A stretch of DNA of 64,000 nucleotides from Tranquillimonas alkanivorans (GCF_900115595.1 NZ_FOXA01000009.1:62001-126000), one strand, 5' to 3'. Shown: positions 18,413 to 28,186, counted from the stretch's first letter. Notes: generated from the letters alone by a model not told the origin. A program made the numbers and translations.

Positions 18413-19189
18413 ATGGATCTGCATCTGGAAGGGGCGCGGGTGATCGTCACCGCCGGCGCCAGTGGCATCGGACGCGAAATCGTTCGGCGCTTTCGCGACG
18501 AGGGTGCGCGCGTGGCGGTGTGCGACGTGGACGACCTGGCGCTGGAGGCCTTGCGCAAGGACATGCCCAGCGTCGCCGCCGAGCGCTGCGACGTGGCCGA
18601 TCCGGCAGGGGTCACCGGCTTCGTCGAGCAGGCGGTCGAGGCGCTCGGCGGGCTGGACTGCCTGGTGAACAACGCCGGTATCGCGGGCCCGACGGCGCGG
18701 ATCGAGCACATCGACGACGAGGGATGGCGGCGCTGTCTGGATGTCTGCCTGACGGGACAGTTCAACACGGTGCGCGCCGCCGTGCGGTACCTGCGCGCAA
18801 GCGCGAACCCGTCAATAGTCAATATCTCGTCGGCGGCCGGGAAGCTGGGCTTCGCGCGGCGCACGCCCTATGCCGCCGCGAAGTGGGGCGTCATCGGGCT
18901 GACGAAGTCGCTGGCGGTGGAACTGGGGCCCGACCGGATCCGCGTGAACGCCGTCCTGCCGGGGCTTGTCGCCGGGGATCGGCAGAGGCGGGTGATGGAG
19001 GCCAAGGCACAGAACCGCGGCGTGTCGTTTGACGAGGTCGAGCGCGAGGCGTTCTCCTACACCTCGCTGCCCGAATACGTGACGGCCGAGCAGCTGGCCG
19101 ACCAGATCCTGTTTCTGGCGAGTCCCCGTGGGCGAACGATCACCGGGCAGGCGATCGCGGTCGACGGCGACACAAAGATGCTGGCCTGA
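18413..19189 (+). CDS. Short-chain dehydrogenase/reductase (SDR)
   Basis: NAD(P)-dependent oxidoreductase of the classical SDR family, 258 residues. It shows the nucleotide-binding TAGASGIGR (about 13-21), an acidic residue after beta-2 (CDVDD) favouring NAD, the NNAG motif, the catalytic serine in NISSAAGKLG and YAAAK for the Tyr/Lys pair. The C-terminal GQAIAVDGDTKML is typical. Divergent from the BKACE gene with 130 bp between; they may share a degradation pathway, with the SDR making the keto acid that the BKACE cleaves, but nothing in the sequence fixes the substrate. Converges on trpE with a 69-bp gap. Confidence 0.88.
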   Translation: MDLHLEGARVIVTAGASGIGREIVRRFRDEGARVAVCDVDDLALEALRKDMPSVAAERCDVADPAGVTGFVEQAVEALGGLDCLVNNAGIAGPTARIEHIDDEGWRRCLDVCLTGQFNTVRAAVRYLRASANPSIVNISSAAGKLGFARRTPYAAAKWGVIGLTKSLAVELGPDRIRVNAVLPGLVAGDRQRRVMEAKAQNRGVSFDEVEREAFSYTSLPEYVTAEQLADQILFLASPRGRTITGQAIAVDGDTKMLA

Positions 19190-19258
19190 CGGCTGCCGGC
19201 GCGCCGCCAATGCTCATAATGCGCGGGTTTTGCGTGGCAGGCGAATGCGGTGGCGGCC

Positions 19259-20770
19259 TCAGCCGTTGCCGCCGCCAGTGAAGCGACCGGCATCCTCGGC
19301 GGCGCGGCGGATGGCCTTGGCCTTGTTCACCGTCTCCTGGAACTCGGCCTCGGGGTCGCTGTCGTGCACGACGCCGCCGCCCGCCTGGATATAGAGCGTG
19401 CCGTCCTTCACCACGGCCGTGCGCAGGGCGATGCACATGTCCATGTCGCCGCCCGCGCTGAAATAGCCGACGCCGCCGCCATAGACGCCCCGCTTCTCGG
19501 GCTCGAGCTCGTCGATGATCTGCATCGCGCGGACCTTGGGCGCGCCGCTGACCGTGCCGGCGGGTAGACCGGCGAGCAGGGCCGAAAGCGCGTCGTGCTC
19601 GTCCGAGAGCTCGCCCACGACGTTCGACACGATGTGCATGACGTGGGAGTAGCGCTCGATGATGAACTGCTCGGTCGGGCGCACGGTGCCGCGCTTGGCC
19701 ACGCGGCCCACGTCGTTGCGGCCCAGGTCGAGCAGCATCAGGTGCTCGGCGCGTTCCTTGGTGTCGGCCAGAAGCTCGGCCTCGAGCGCACGGTCGGCCT
19801 CGGGCGTGGCGCCGCGCGGACGCGTGCCGGCGATCGGCCGGATCGTGACCTCGCCATCGAAGGCGCGCACCAGGATCTCGGGACTCGCGCCGACGACCTG
19901 GAAGCCGCCGAAGTTGAAATAGAACATGAACGGCGACGGGTTCGTGCGCCGCAGCGAGCGGTAGAGCGCGAAGGGTGGCAGAGGGAAGGCCTGCGCCCAG
20001 CGTTGCGAGGGGACGACCTGGAAGATGTCGCCGGCCTTGATGTACTCCTTCGCGCGCGCGACAGCGGCGAGATAGGCGTCATGCGTGAAGTTCGACACCG
20101 GCTCGGGGACCTGCGCCTCGTGGCCCAGGTCACGGACCGCGCCGGCGGGATTGCGTTCGAGATCGCGCACCGCGTCCATCACACGCTCGGCCGCCTGCGC
20201 ATAGGCGGCGCGTGGCGAGAGGCCCGACGACACCCAGGCTGGCGAGACCACCGTCACCTCGCCCTTCACGCCGTCGAGCACCGCGATGACCGAGGGGCGC
20301 AGCATCACCGCGTCAGGCAGGCCCAGCGGGTCGGGGTTCACGTCCGGCAGTCGCTCGACCAGCCGGATCATGTCGTAGCCGAGGTACCCGAAAAGACCGG
20401 CGGAGGACGCCGGCAGATCGTCGGGCAACTCGATCCGGCTTTCCGCGATCACCGCCCGCAGCGTGTCGAGGGGCGAGCCGTCAAGCTGCTCCCAGGCGTC
20501 CGGATCGAAACGCGCCTGCCGGTTCAGGCGGCTCGTCTCTCCGTGGCACTGCCAGATCAGGTCGGGCTTCAGGCCGACGATGGAGTAGCGGCCGCGCACT
20601 TCGCCGCCGGTGACCGACTCGAGCATGAAGCTGTCGCGCCCGGCCTCGCCGAGCTTGAGCATCAACGAGACCGGCGTGTCGAGGTCGGCGGCCAGGCGGG
20701 TGTAGACGACCTGGTTTTCGCCGCGGGCATAGCCGGCCTCGAAGGCTTCGAAGGACGGGGTCAGCGTCAT
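19259..20770 (-). CDS. trpE: Anthranilate synthase component I
   Basis: Converts chorismate to anthranilate, the first committed step of tryptophan synthesis, using ammonia delivered by the TrpG subunit. The 503-residue length is normal. The N-terminal feedback region contains the LES motif (FMLESVTGGEVRGRYS, about 48-63) that binds tryptophan. The catalytic domain (about 225-495) has GTRPRG, LLDLGRNDVGRVAKRG and GTVSGAPKVRAMQIIDELE, all hallmark chorismate-enzyme motifs. Its ATG overlaps the stop of the foldase gene upstream by 4 bp, so both are one transcript. No trpG or other trp gene follows in the window; the next gene is convergent. Confidence 0.95.
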   Translation of the reverse strand: MTLTPSFEAFEAGYARGENQVVYTRLAADLDTPVSLMLKLGEAGRDSFMLESVTGGEVRGRYSIVGLKPDLIWQCHGETSRLNRQARFDPDAWEQLDGSPLDTLRAVIAESRIELPDDLPASSAGLFGYLGYDMIRLVERLPDVNPDPLGLPDAVMLRPSVIAVLDGVKGEVTVVSPAWVSSGLSPRAAYAQAAERVMDAVRDLERNPAGAVRDLGHEAQVPEPVSNFTHDAYLAAVARAKEYIKAGDIFQVVPSQRWAQAFPLPPFALYRSLRRTNPSPFMFYFNFGGFQVVGASPEILVRAFDGEVTIRPIAGTRPRGATPEADRALEAELLADTKERAEHLMLLDLGRNDVGRVAKRGTVRPTEQFIIERYSHVMHIVSNVVGELSDEHDALSALLAGLPAGTVSGAPKVRAMQIIDELEPEKRGVYGGGVGYFSAGGDMDMCIALRTAVVKDGTLYIQAGGGVVHDSDPEAEFQETVNKAKAIRRAAEDAGRFTGGGNG

Positions 20771-22620
20771 GGGAACTGCGCGTGCACCGCGTTGATGGCG
20801 GCCTGGTTGAGCTCGATGCCGGCGCGCATCTCGACCGCGCGGGTGAAGGCGTCGACAAGGTCCTGCGCATAGCCCTGGCCGGCCTGTGCGGAGAAGCGCT
20901 GCTTGATCTGCTGCGCTTCCTCGGTGTCGCCGTCGGGCGCGGCCACGGCGTCCACGCGCAGCAGGGCGGCGCCGTCCTCGGTCTCGATGACCTGGACCTC
21001 GCCCTCATTTCCCTCGAACGCGGCGGTGACAAGCTGCACCGGCGCATCCTCGAGGAACGCATCGCGGGCCAGGCCGGTCTCGGTCATCAGCGCCAGCGGC
21101 TGGTCCTCGAGCGTCTCGTCGCCCTCGACGGCGGCGGCGATCTCCTCGGCCCGCGCGATCAGGCGCGCACGTGTCTCAGCGGCTTCCCATGCCTCGATCA
21201 CCTGCACCTCGACGTCCTCGAAGGGCTGGAGCGTCGGCTCCACGACCTCGTCCAGCCGCAGGGCGAAGAGCCCGCCATCCGACAGTTCCAGGATCTCGGG
21301 GAAGTCGCCCTCCTGCACCTCCTGCGCGGCCTGCCGGAAGGCCTCGTATGCGGCGATGCCCTGGTCGTCGCCGGGCGCCCACAGGATTTCACCTGTCTCG
21401 AGGATCGTCTCCTCGTCCAGCTCTTCCAGCGTCGCCCCCCCGGCGAGCAGGTCGTCGAGCGGTTCGATCTCGTCCTCGATGCGGCGGCGGGCGGTGTCGC
21501 GGGCGTACTCGGCCTGAAGGTCCTCGCGGGCCTCCTCGAACGTGGTCTCCTGCGCGGCGAGGATGCCGTTCATGCGAAAGAGCGCCGGTCCCAGCGGCGT
21601 CTCGACCGGGCCCACGACGCCCGGCGCGTCGAGCGCGAATACGGCTTCGGCCGCCGCGTCGGGCAGCTCGTCGCGCGCCACGTCGCCAAGATCGACATCG
21701 GCCAGCGTCAGGCCGCGCTCCTCGACCAGCGCCTCGAACGTCGTCTCGCCCGCCTCGATGGCCGCGGCGGCGTTCTGCGCGGCTTCCGCGTCGGCGAAGA
21801 TCAGACGCTCGACCAGGCGCCGCTCGGGCTGGCGGTACTGGTCGGCGCGTTCTTCGTAGAGGGCGCGCAGCTGTTCCTCGTCCACCTCGATGTCGCCCAC
21901 GATCAGGTCGGGGGTGACATAGGCATAGGTGATGCGGCGCCGCTCGGGCAGGGTGAAGCGGTCTTCGTTCTCTTCGTAGAACGTGCGCAGGTCCTCCTCG
22001 CTCGGCTCGGGCAGCGGCTCGGCGAGGTCGGCGCGGGTCAGCTGCGCCCAGGTGAAATCGCGGGTTTCGCGCGCGAAGTCATAGAGTGTTTCGGTCAACA
22101 CCTCGGGGGCGGTGACGCCCCCCACGACGGCGCCCTGCAGGATTGTGCGGGCGGTCTCGTCGCGGATGCTCTCCTCGAACGCTTCCACGGTCAGGCCGGA
22201 CTGGTCGAGCGCGAATTCGTACGCCTCGCGGTCGAAGCCGCCGTCAAGGCCGCGGAACGCCTCGATCTGGAGGATCTCCTCGCGCACGATCTCGTCGCCG
22301 ACCGAGATGCCCAGCCTGTCGGTCTCGTCCTCGATCGCGGCAAGACCCACGACCTGCGCCAGCACCGCGCGGTCGAGCCCGAACTGCCGGGCCTCGCTGA
22401 AGCTGATCCGCTGGCCGGTCTGCTGCTCGAACGACCGCAGCTCGCGCTGAAGGGCGTTTGCGTAACGGGTGACCGGGATCTCGGTGTCGCCGACGGTGCC
22501 GACCGTACGCACGGTGCCGCCGAAGTTGGTCGCCCCGAAGCCGGCGAGGCCGATGATCAGAAGCAACAGGATGATCCAGACGAGCGTCTTCGAGATCGGG
22601 TTCTTCGCGCCAGCCGCCAT
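20767..22620 (-). CDS. ppiD: PpiD-like membrane-anchored periplasmic peptidyl-prolyl isomerase/chaperone
   Basis: Folding helper for exported proteins, tethered to the inner membrane. The 617-residue protein has a short cytoplasmic start, one membrane helix (about 12-32; TLVWIILLLLIIGLAGFG) and a SurA/PpiD-type N-terminal chaperone region (about 35-190). A parvulin-like domain (about 250-345) reads ERRLVERLIFAD...VGPVETPLGPALFRM, followed by a further helical and parvulin-like part. The GGDLGW-type active-site segment is only weakly recognisable (DVDLGDVARDEL), so isomerase activity may be lost and chaperone action kept. Start: MAAGAKNPISKTLVW; the 39 upstream residues of open frame are proline/arginine-rich and not family-like. 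Upstream of, and coupled to, trpE. Confidence 0.88.
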   Translation of the reverse strand: MAAGAKNPISKTLVWIILLLLIIGLAGFGATNFGGTVRTVGTVGDTEIPVTRYANALQRELRSFEQQTGQRISFSEARQFGLDRAVLAQVVGLAAIEDETDRLGISVGDEIVREEILQIEAFRGLDGGFDREAYEFALDQSGLTVEAFEESIRDETARTILQGAVVGGVTAPEVLTETLYDFARETRDFTWAQLTRADLAEPLPEPSEEDLRTFYEENEDRFTLPERRRITYAYVTPDLIVGDIEVDEEQLRALYEERADQYRQPERRLVERLIFADAEAAQNAAAAIEAGETTFEALVEERGLTLADVDLGDVARDELPDAAAEAVFALDAPGVVGPVETPLGPALFRMNGILAAQETTFEEAREDLQAEYARDTARRRIEDEIEPLDDLLAGGATLEELDEETILETGEILWAPGDDQGIAAYEAFRQAAQEVQEGDFPEILELSDGGLFALRLDEVVEPTLQPFEDVEVQVIEAWEAAETRARLIARAEEIAAAVEGDETLEDQPLALMTETGLARDAFLEDAPVQLVTAAFEGNEGEVQVIETEDGAALLRVDAVAAPDGDTEEAQQIKQRFSAQAGQGYAQDLVDAFTRAVEMRAGIELNQAAINAVHAQFP

Positions 22621-22816
22621 TTCGCTCCCCGCTTGGGCTTGTGGTTCAGGGCGGTTGTGTATGCGAGGGGGCCAAGGGGGGCAAGGCCGCCCGCGCGTCG
22701 ATGCACTCCCGCACCACGGGGCCGCGCCCGCGGGCATTCGGGCCGCACGGGTTGTCGAACCGGGTGCGGCGAACTAACACATTCGGAACCTTTTGAAGAA
22801 GAAGAGCCGTAATCCG

Positions 22817-25219
22817 ATGACTCTCGTCCACCGCGCCGCCGGCGCGATCGCCGCATTCGTCCGCCCGTTCGCCGCGCTTGTGGCGGTGCTGCTGCTGGTT
22901 GCGGGCCTCGCCGCCGGGCAGCTTCACGCGCAGGACGCGGTCGCCGATCCCGCCGCCACCGACGAGACGGCGGCCGGGGACCCGGCTGACCTTCTGCTCG
23001 AGATCCTGCGGGACGAGGAGAGCCTGAACCGCTTGATCGAGGGGCTCGAAGCGCGCGCCGGAGAGGCCGTGGAGGCGGTGGAAGAGCCGCTGGTCGAGCC
23101 GGTTGCGCCCGCCTCTTTCGGCCGCCGCCTCGCGGTACTCACGCAAGAGGCCGCACAGGACGTCGCGCGAAGCGTGGAGTCGCTGTGGCGCGCGCTGGAA
23201 CGTGCGCCGCGCATCCTGTCGAGCGTGGGGGCCGACGAGATGGAGGTGATCTGGGACGCCTTCCGCGAGCTGATCCTGATCATCGCCATCACTGTCGTCG
23301 TCTTCCTCGTGCTGCGCGCGGCGCTGATCCCGGTCTATCGCCGCATGGGCGCGCGCGCCTCGAACGGCAGCCCCGGCTACAGGATCATGGCGTTCCTGGG
23401 CTCGGGACTGCTGGACGTGCTGATCGTGGTCGCCGCCTGGGCCATCGGATACGCCGTAGCGATCTCGTTCTTCGGCGAATTCGGCGAGATCGGCATACGC
23501 CAGACGCTGTACCTGAACGCTTTCCTGGCCGTCGAACTGGTCAAGACGGCGGTGAGGCTGGTTCTGTCGCCGTCCACGGGCCACCTGCGGATCGTGCCGA
23601 TGTCGGACGCCGCCGCGAAATCGCTGATGCGGGTCGTGAATATCTCGGTCAGCGTGCTGGGCTATGGCCAGCTTCTGATCGTGCCCATCGTGAACGCCAA
23701 CGCATCGTACCTGGCCGGGCGGGGGATCTCGGCGCTCCTGTCGTCGCTGGTGATGATCTATCTCGCGCTCGTGGTGCTGGCGCGGCGCAAGGGGGTCGCC
23801 GACTGGCTGCTGGCGCAGACCATGCCCGTGTCGCCGCCGCCGTCGGACCAGCCCGATCCGGCGCTCGACGACGAGGAGAGCGTGGACGAGGAAGAGCGCG
23901 TCGTCGTCGCCGGCACCGCCGCCGAGGTCGAGGACGAGACCACGGAGGAGCCGGTGCAGACGGCCGAGCGCAAGCGCCGCCGTCGCAGCGTTCTGGCGCC
24001 CGTGGCCCGAAACTGGCACTGGTTCGCGCTCGCCTACCTGGCCGGCGTGCTGCTTCTGGTCCTGTCGCGGCCCGGCCCGGTCGTGTTCGAGGTACTGCTG
24101 AGTTCCGGCAAGATCGCGCTGGCGCTGATCGTGGGCGTGGTCCTGTCGGGCATCCTGGGCCGCGTGATCTCGCGCGGGATCAGCCTGCCCGAAAGCGCGC
24201 GCGAGCGGCTGCCGCTGCTCGAAGGGCGGCTCAACCGCTTCGTGCCGCAGGCGCTGACGGTGGTGCGGCTGGTCATCATGGCAGCCGTGGCGCTTTACGC
24301 GCTCGACGTGATCGGCGTGATGGGGGTCAGCAGCTGGCTGGACGGGGAACGTGGCGTCTGGGTCGCGGGTACGGTGGTCAGCGTGGCCCTGATCCTGCTG
24401 GTGGCGTTCCTGCTGTGGCTCGCGCTGAACTCGTGGGTCGACTACCGCCTGAACCCCGATTTCGGCAAGGTCGCGACCCCGCGTGAACAGACGCTGCTGA
24501 CGCTTCTGCGCAACGCCGCGACGATTACCATTATCGTGCTCACGCTGATGTTCGTGCTGTCCGAGATGGGGCTGAACATCGGGCCGCTCATCGCCTCGGC
24601 CGGTGTATTGGGCCTGGCCATCGGTTTCGGCGCACAGAAGCTGGTGCAGGACATCATCACCGGCGTGTTCATTCAGTTCGAGAACGCCATCAACGTGGGC
24701 GACGTGGTGACCGCCGGCGGCACCACCGGCGTGGTCGAGAAGCTGACCGTGCGCTCGGTCAGCCTGCGCGACCTGCAGGGCGTCTTCCACATCGTGCCCT
24801 TCAGCTCGGTCGACATGGTGTCGAACTTCACGCGCGAATTCTCGTACTACGTCGTCGACATGGGCGTGGCCTATCGCGAGAACGTGGACGAGGTGAAACA
24901 GGCCATGTTCGACGCCTATGAAGACCTGCGCGCCGACCCCGAGCAGGGGCCGTTCCTGATGGGCGACCTGGAATGGTTCGGCCTCGACGCATTCGGCGAC
25001 AGCGCCGTGGTGCTGCGCTGTCGGATCAAGACCCTGCCGGGCAAGCAGTGGGGCGTGGGCCGGGCCTATAACGAGGTGGTCAAGCGCGTCTTCGACGCCC
25101 GCAACATCGAGATCCCGTTCCCGCACCAGACGATCTATTTCGGCGAGGACAAGCAGGGCAACGCCCCCCCGGTCCACGTTGCCCGGATCGGGCGCGACCG
25201 GGCGGACGCCGCGGAATGA
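22817..25219 (+). CDS. Large MscS-family mechanosensitive ion channel
   Basis: Tension-gated channel that relieves osmotic shock. The roughly 800-residue protein has a signal-like N-terminus (about 10-40), a periplasmic helical stretch, several membrane helices (about 155-320), an acidic cytoplasmic or loop segment (about 345-390) and further helices. The MscS core (about 590-790) has the pore-helix motif GLAIGFGAQKLVQDIITGVF, then the beta domain GDVVTAGGTTGVVEKLTVRS and RDLQGVFHIVPFSSV. Layout resembles the YbiO/YnaI-type larger MscS channels. The ATG at 22817 is preferred; a TTG eight codons earlier is also in frame, and neither has a strong ribosome-binding site. Divergent from the foldase-trpE operon. 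Confidence 0.9.
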   Translation: MTLVHRAAGAIAAFVRPFAALVAVLLLVAGLAAGQLHAQDAVADPAATDETAAGDPADLLLEILRDEESLNRLIEGLEARAGEAVEAVEEPLVEPVAPASFGRRLAVLTQEAAQDVARSVESLWRALERAPRILSSVGADEMEVIWDAFRELILIIAITVVVFLVLRAALIPVYRRMGARASNGSPGYRIMAFLGSGLLDVLIVVAAWAIGYAVAISFFGEFGEIGIRQTLYLNAFLAVELVKTAVRLVLSPSTGHLRIVPMSDAAAKSLMRVVNISVSVLGYGQLLIVPIVNANASYLAGRGISALLSSLVMIYLALVVLARRKGVADWLLAQTMPVSPPPSDQPDPALDDEESVDEEERVVVAGTAAEVEDETTEEPVQTAERKRRRRSVLAPVARNWHWFALAYLAGVLLLVLSRPGPVVFEVLLSSGKIALALIVGVVLSGILGRVISRGISLPESARERLPLLEGRLNRFVPQALTVVRLVIMAAVALYALDVIGVMGVSSWLDGERGVWVAGTVVSVALILLVAFLLWLALNSWVDYRLNPDFGKVATPREQTLLTLLRNAATITIIVLTLMFVLSEMGLNIGPLIASAGVLGLAIGFGAQKLVQDIITGVFIQFENAINVGDVVTAGGTTGVVEKLTVRSVSLRDLQGVFHIVPFSSVDMVSNFTREFSYYVVDMGVAYRENVDEVKQAMFDAYEDLRADPEQGPFLMGDLEWFGLDAFGDSAVVLRCRIKTLPGKQWGVGRAYNEVVKRVFDARNIEIPFPHQTIYFGEDKQGNAPPVHVARIGRDRADAAE

Positions 25220-25290
25220 GCCGCGCGCGGGTGTCAAACGACATCCGCATGCTATCCTGATGCGCAGGATGATCCCGGCGGAGGCGGTCC

Positions 25291-27963
25291 ATGCGCACCA
25301 CGATCAACGGTGAGTTCTTCGAGTTCGAGCCCGACGCCGCCGAGACAGCGGTCGACGTGATCCGCGAGCGGGCCGGGCTTACCGGGACCAAGGTGGCGTG
25401 CGGACAGGGCGTCTGCGGCTCCTGCGCCGTGCTGGTGGACGGGGAGCCGATCAACGCCTGTCTGATGCCGGCCATCCACATGGAGGGTCGCGACATCCGC
25501 ACGGTCGAAGCGCACGGCCGCGACGAGCTGCATCCCGTCCAGCTGGCGCTGATGGCGAACGAGGGGCTGCAATGCGGCTTCTGCACCCCCGGCTTCGTGA
25601 TGGAAGGTATCGCCTTCCACGACCGCTGGCGGGCCGAGCGCGGCCGGGAACGCCCCACGCGGGACGAAATCGCAGCTGCAATGGCCGGCCACCTGTGCCG
25701 CTGCGCCGCCTATCTCGGCATCTACGCCGCTATCGCCGACGCCTGCGAAGGGGAGTTCGACGGCGTGAACCAGCGGCTGGGTCCCCGCGTGGATGCGCTG
25801 GAAAAGGTCACCGGCGAAGCGCGCTATACGGTGGACCTGGCGCTGCCCGGCCAGCTCGAGGGGCGCATCCTGCGTGCGGCGCATGCCAATGCGCGCGTGC
25901 TGTCGGTCGACACCTCCGCCGCCGAGGCGCTCGACGGGGTCGTCGCCGTGGCGGACTTGCTTGAGGATCACCGGCAGGTCCGGTTCACCGGTCAGCCCGT
26001 TTTTGGCGTCGCGGCTGTCGACTGGGCCACGGCCGAGCGGGCGCTGAAGCTGATCGAGGTGGACTACGAGGTTCTGCCGGCCGCCATCGGCATGGATCAG
26101 GCGCTGGCCGAGAGTGCGGCAAAGGCGTTCGTCGGCGACCGCAAGACGATGGCGAGCGCCGCCGAGCAGGCCCCGTTGCCCACCCGCTGGGACGGCAACG
26201 TGGGCCATGCCCGGATCAACGGCACCTCGTGGCGGCCCGGCACCGCCCGCCGACGGGTCGCGGCGGCGCGCGGGGGCAGCGGCGGTGCGCTGGCCGAGGG
26301 CGCGTTCCGCAACCACCAGCAGACGCACGCCGCGCTCGAACCCCATGCGGCGGTCGCGGCGTGGGAGGGCGGCAGGCTCACCGTCCACGCATCGACGCAG
26401 AACGTGCACCACCTGCGCACGCTGCTGGCCGACAAGTTCGGCCTCGAGAAACAGGACGTGCAGGTCGAAAGCCAGCACATCGGCGGCGGTTTCGGCGGCA
26501 AGCAGGGGCTCTATGGCGAAACAGTTGCGGCGGTGAAGCTCGCCCGCGCCGCCGGTGCTCCTGTTCGGGTGGTGGCGAGCCGGCTGGAGGATCTCTCCTA
26601 TACCGGCCAGCGCTCCGGCAGTCGCAACGAGGGCGCGGTCGTGCTGGGAGAGGACGGCGCGCCGCGCGCGCTGCGGCTGCACGCCGACGGTGACGCCGGC
26701 ATCGCCAAGGGCACGGCGGCGGCGCTCCTGTACGGCCTGATTTCTCCCTGGGTGGCGAAGGACCTCAAGGACCGGGTCGTGGTCAACAACACGCCCCCCG
26801 CGCTGCCCATGCGGGGGCCCGACGCGCCCTCGGCGCTCTGGACAATGGAGCAGCTTCTGGACGACGCGGGCACGCAGCTGGGCCTCGACCCGGTCGAGGT
26901 CCGCCGCCGCTTCATGCCGAAGAACGACATCCGCGACCGCCTGCTGGACTGGGCCGAGGCGCTGCCCGCGTGGCGCGACCGCGACGCCAACCGCGGCGAC
27001 GAACGCTTTCGCCGCGGGGTGGGCATGGCGGCGGCGTCGTGGGTGTTCCTTTACAACCCGAACGTCGAGGTCACCGTGTCCTGCGATTCCGACGGCCTGA
27101 CCGTCGCCTGCTCGACCCAGGACATCGGCAACGGCACCCGGACCTCGATCGCCAAGGCGGTGGAGGACGCGATCGGGCTGGACCGCCACGCGGTGCGGCT
27201 GGATCTCGGGCGCGCGGATGCGCCGCTGGGGCCGGTGACGGGTGGCAGCCAGGTCACCGCCTCGGTCTATCCGCCCACCTATCGCGCGGCCGAGCGGCTG
27301 GCGGCGCGGCTGGTGGAACAGGCGGCGGAGCGGCTGAACCTGCGCGAGGCCCGGGCCGGGCGCGGCGGCATCGCCCATGCCGGGGGTGTCATGCCGTGGG
27401 AGGAGGTATTGCGTGCCTGCGAGCCCGTGTCCGTCACCGAGAAGCGGGTGACGGAGCGCGGGCCGCTGGGCCTGCGGCTCAACATGTCGATGGACCCCGA
27501 CAGCCCGTTCCCCGGCTTCCGCCGCAGCCATGCGCTGGTGGTGACCGAGGTCGAGGTCGACACGCGGCTGGGCCGCATCCGCCCGCTGAACGTCTGGACC
27601 GGCATCGCGGCAGGGCGGATCCTGGTGCCCGAGCTTGCGCGGTCGCAAGTCTTCAGCGGCGCGATCCAGGGCATGGGCTACGCGCTTTACGAGAAGAAGG
27701 TCTACGAGCCGGCGACGGGCCACGTCCTGAGCTCGAATCTGAACGACTATCGCCTGCCGGGGATCGGCGACGCGCCGGAGGTGCACGCGCATTTTGACGA
27801 GGCTGGGTACGAAGACGTCGCCCACGGCGCCATCGGCATGTCCGAACTCGCCACCGTGGGCGTCGCCGCCTCGGTCGGAAACGCCGTGCACCACGCCACC
27901 GGCTGGCGGCCGCACGAGACGCCGATCCTGCCGCAGGCGGTGGTGGAGGGGGTGTCCATATGA
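25291..27963 (+). CDS. Molybdenum hydroxylase, fused [2Fe-2S] and molybdopterin subunits
   Basis: Xanthine oxidase-family enzyme subunit, 890 residues. The N-terminal part (about 1-155) binds two [2Fe-2S] clusters: a ferredoxin-type set in CGQGVCGSC with a later Cys, and the helical set in CGFCTPG and CRC. The rest (about 165-890) is the Moco-binding aldehyde oxidase/xanthine dehydrogenase fold. It has GGGFGGKQ (about 407), the Moco-site segments SQVTASVYPP and GAIQGMGYALYE, and the essential glutamate in GAIGMSELATVG near the end. Such enzymes hydroxylate aldehydes or N-heterocycles with water. The FAD subunit follows about 220 bp downstream. Start: ATG with a GGCGGAGG site. Substrate unknown; no XdhC-type maturation gene is in the window. 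Confidence 0.88.
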   Translation: MRTTINGEFFEFEPDAAETAVDVIRERAGLTGTKVACGQGVCGSCAVLVDGEPINACLMPAIHMEGRDIRTVEAHGRDELHPVQLALMANEGLQCGFCTPGFVMEGIAFHDRWRAERGRERPTRDEIAAAMAGHLCRCAAYLGIYAAIADACEGEFDGVNQRLGPRVDALEKVTGEARYTVDLALPGQLEGRILRAAHANARVLSVDTSAAEALDGVVAVADLLEDHRQVRFTGQPVFGVAAVDWATAERALKLIEVDYEVLPAAIGMDQALAESAAKAFVGDRKTMASAAEQAPLPTRWDGNVGHARINGTSWRPGTARRRVAAARGGSGGALAEGAFRNHQQTHAALEPHAAVAAWEGGRLTVHASTQNVHHLRTLLADKFGLEKQDVQVESQHIGGGFGGKQGLYGETVAAVKLARAAGAPVRVVASRLEDLSYTGQRSGSRNEGAVVLGEDGAPRALRLHADGDAGIAKGTAAALLYGLISPWVAKDLKDRVVVNNTPPALPMRGPDAPSALWTMEQLLDDAGTQLGLDPVEVRRRFMPKNDIRDRLLDWAEALPAWRDRDANRGDERFRRGVGMAAASWVFLYNPNVEVTVSCDSDGLTVACSTQDIGNGTRTSIAKAVEDAIGLDRHAVRLDLGRADAPLGPVTGGSQVTASVYPPTYRAAERLAARLVEQAAERLNLREARAGRGGIAHAGGVMPWEEVLRACEPVSVTEKRVTERGPLGLRLNMSMDPDSPFPGFRRSHALVVTEVEVDTRLGRIRPLNVWTGIAAGRILVPELARSQVFSGAIQGMGYALYEKKVYEPATGHVLSSNLNDYRLPGIGDAPEVHAHFDEAGYEDVAHGAIGMSELATVGVAASVGNAVHHATGWRPHETPILPQAVVEGVSI

Positions 27964-28027
27964 CGACAGGAGGTGAGGCCACTCGTAAAGCTCGGCCACA
28001 CTTGCGCCCGGGCAACCGGACCGGGCA

Positions 28028-28057
28028 GCGCCCGCCCGCCCCCCAGGCGGGCGCTTT
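28028..28057 (+). terminator. Terminator-like hairpin between the two hydroxylase subunit genes
   Basis: A perfect 9-bp GC stem (28028-28036 with 28046-28054, 9-nt loop) followed by TTT. It lies in a 223-bp gap between subunit genes that would normally be adjacent, so the FAD subunit may be made at a lower level or from its own promoter. Confidence 0.5.
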
Positions 28058-28186
28058 CGCGCCCACGCCGGGCGGTCGCGGCCCTCTGAGACGCGCTGGT
28101 TCGACGATATCTCTTTCCGAAGACGAAGCGGCGCAGCGGACAGCGATGCTGGCCTCTGTCAACCGATGGGCAACGGACTCCACCTC

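Noticed and set aside
28166-28186. Earlier start of the FAD subunit at 28166
   Set aside because: It adds seven residues that do not resemble the family and has no ribosome-binding site; the ATG at 28187 gives the usual MLT start, though it too lacks a clear site.
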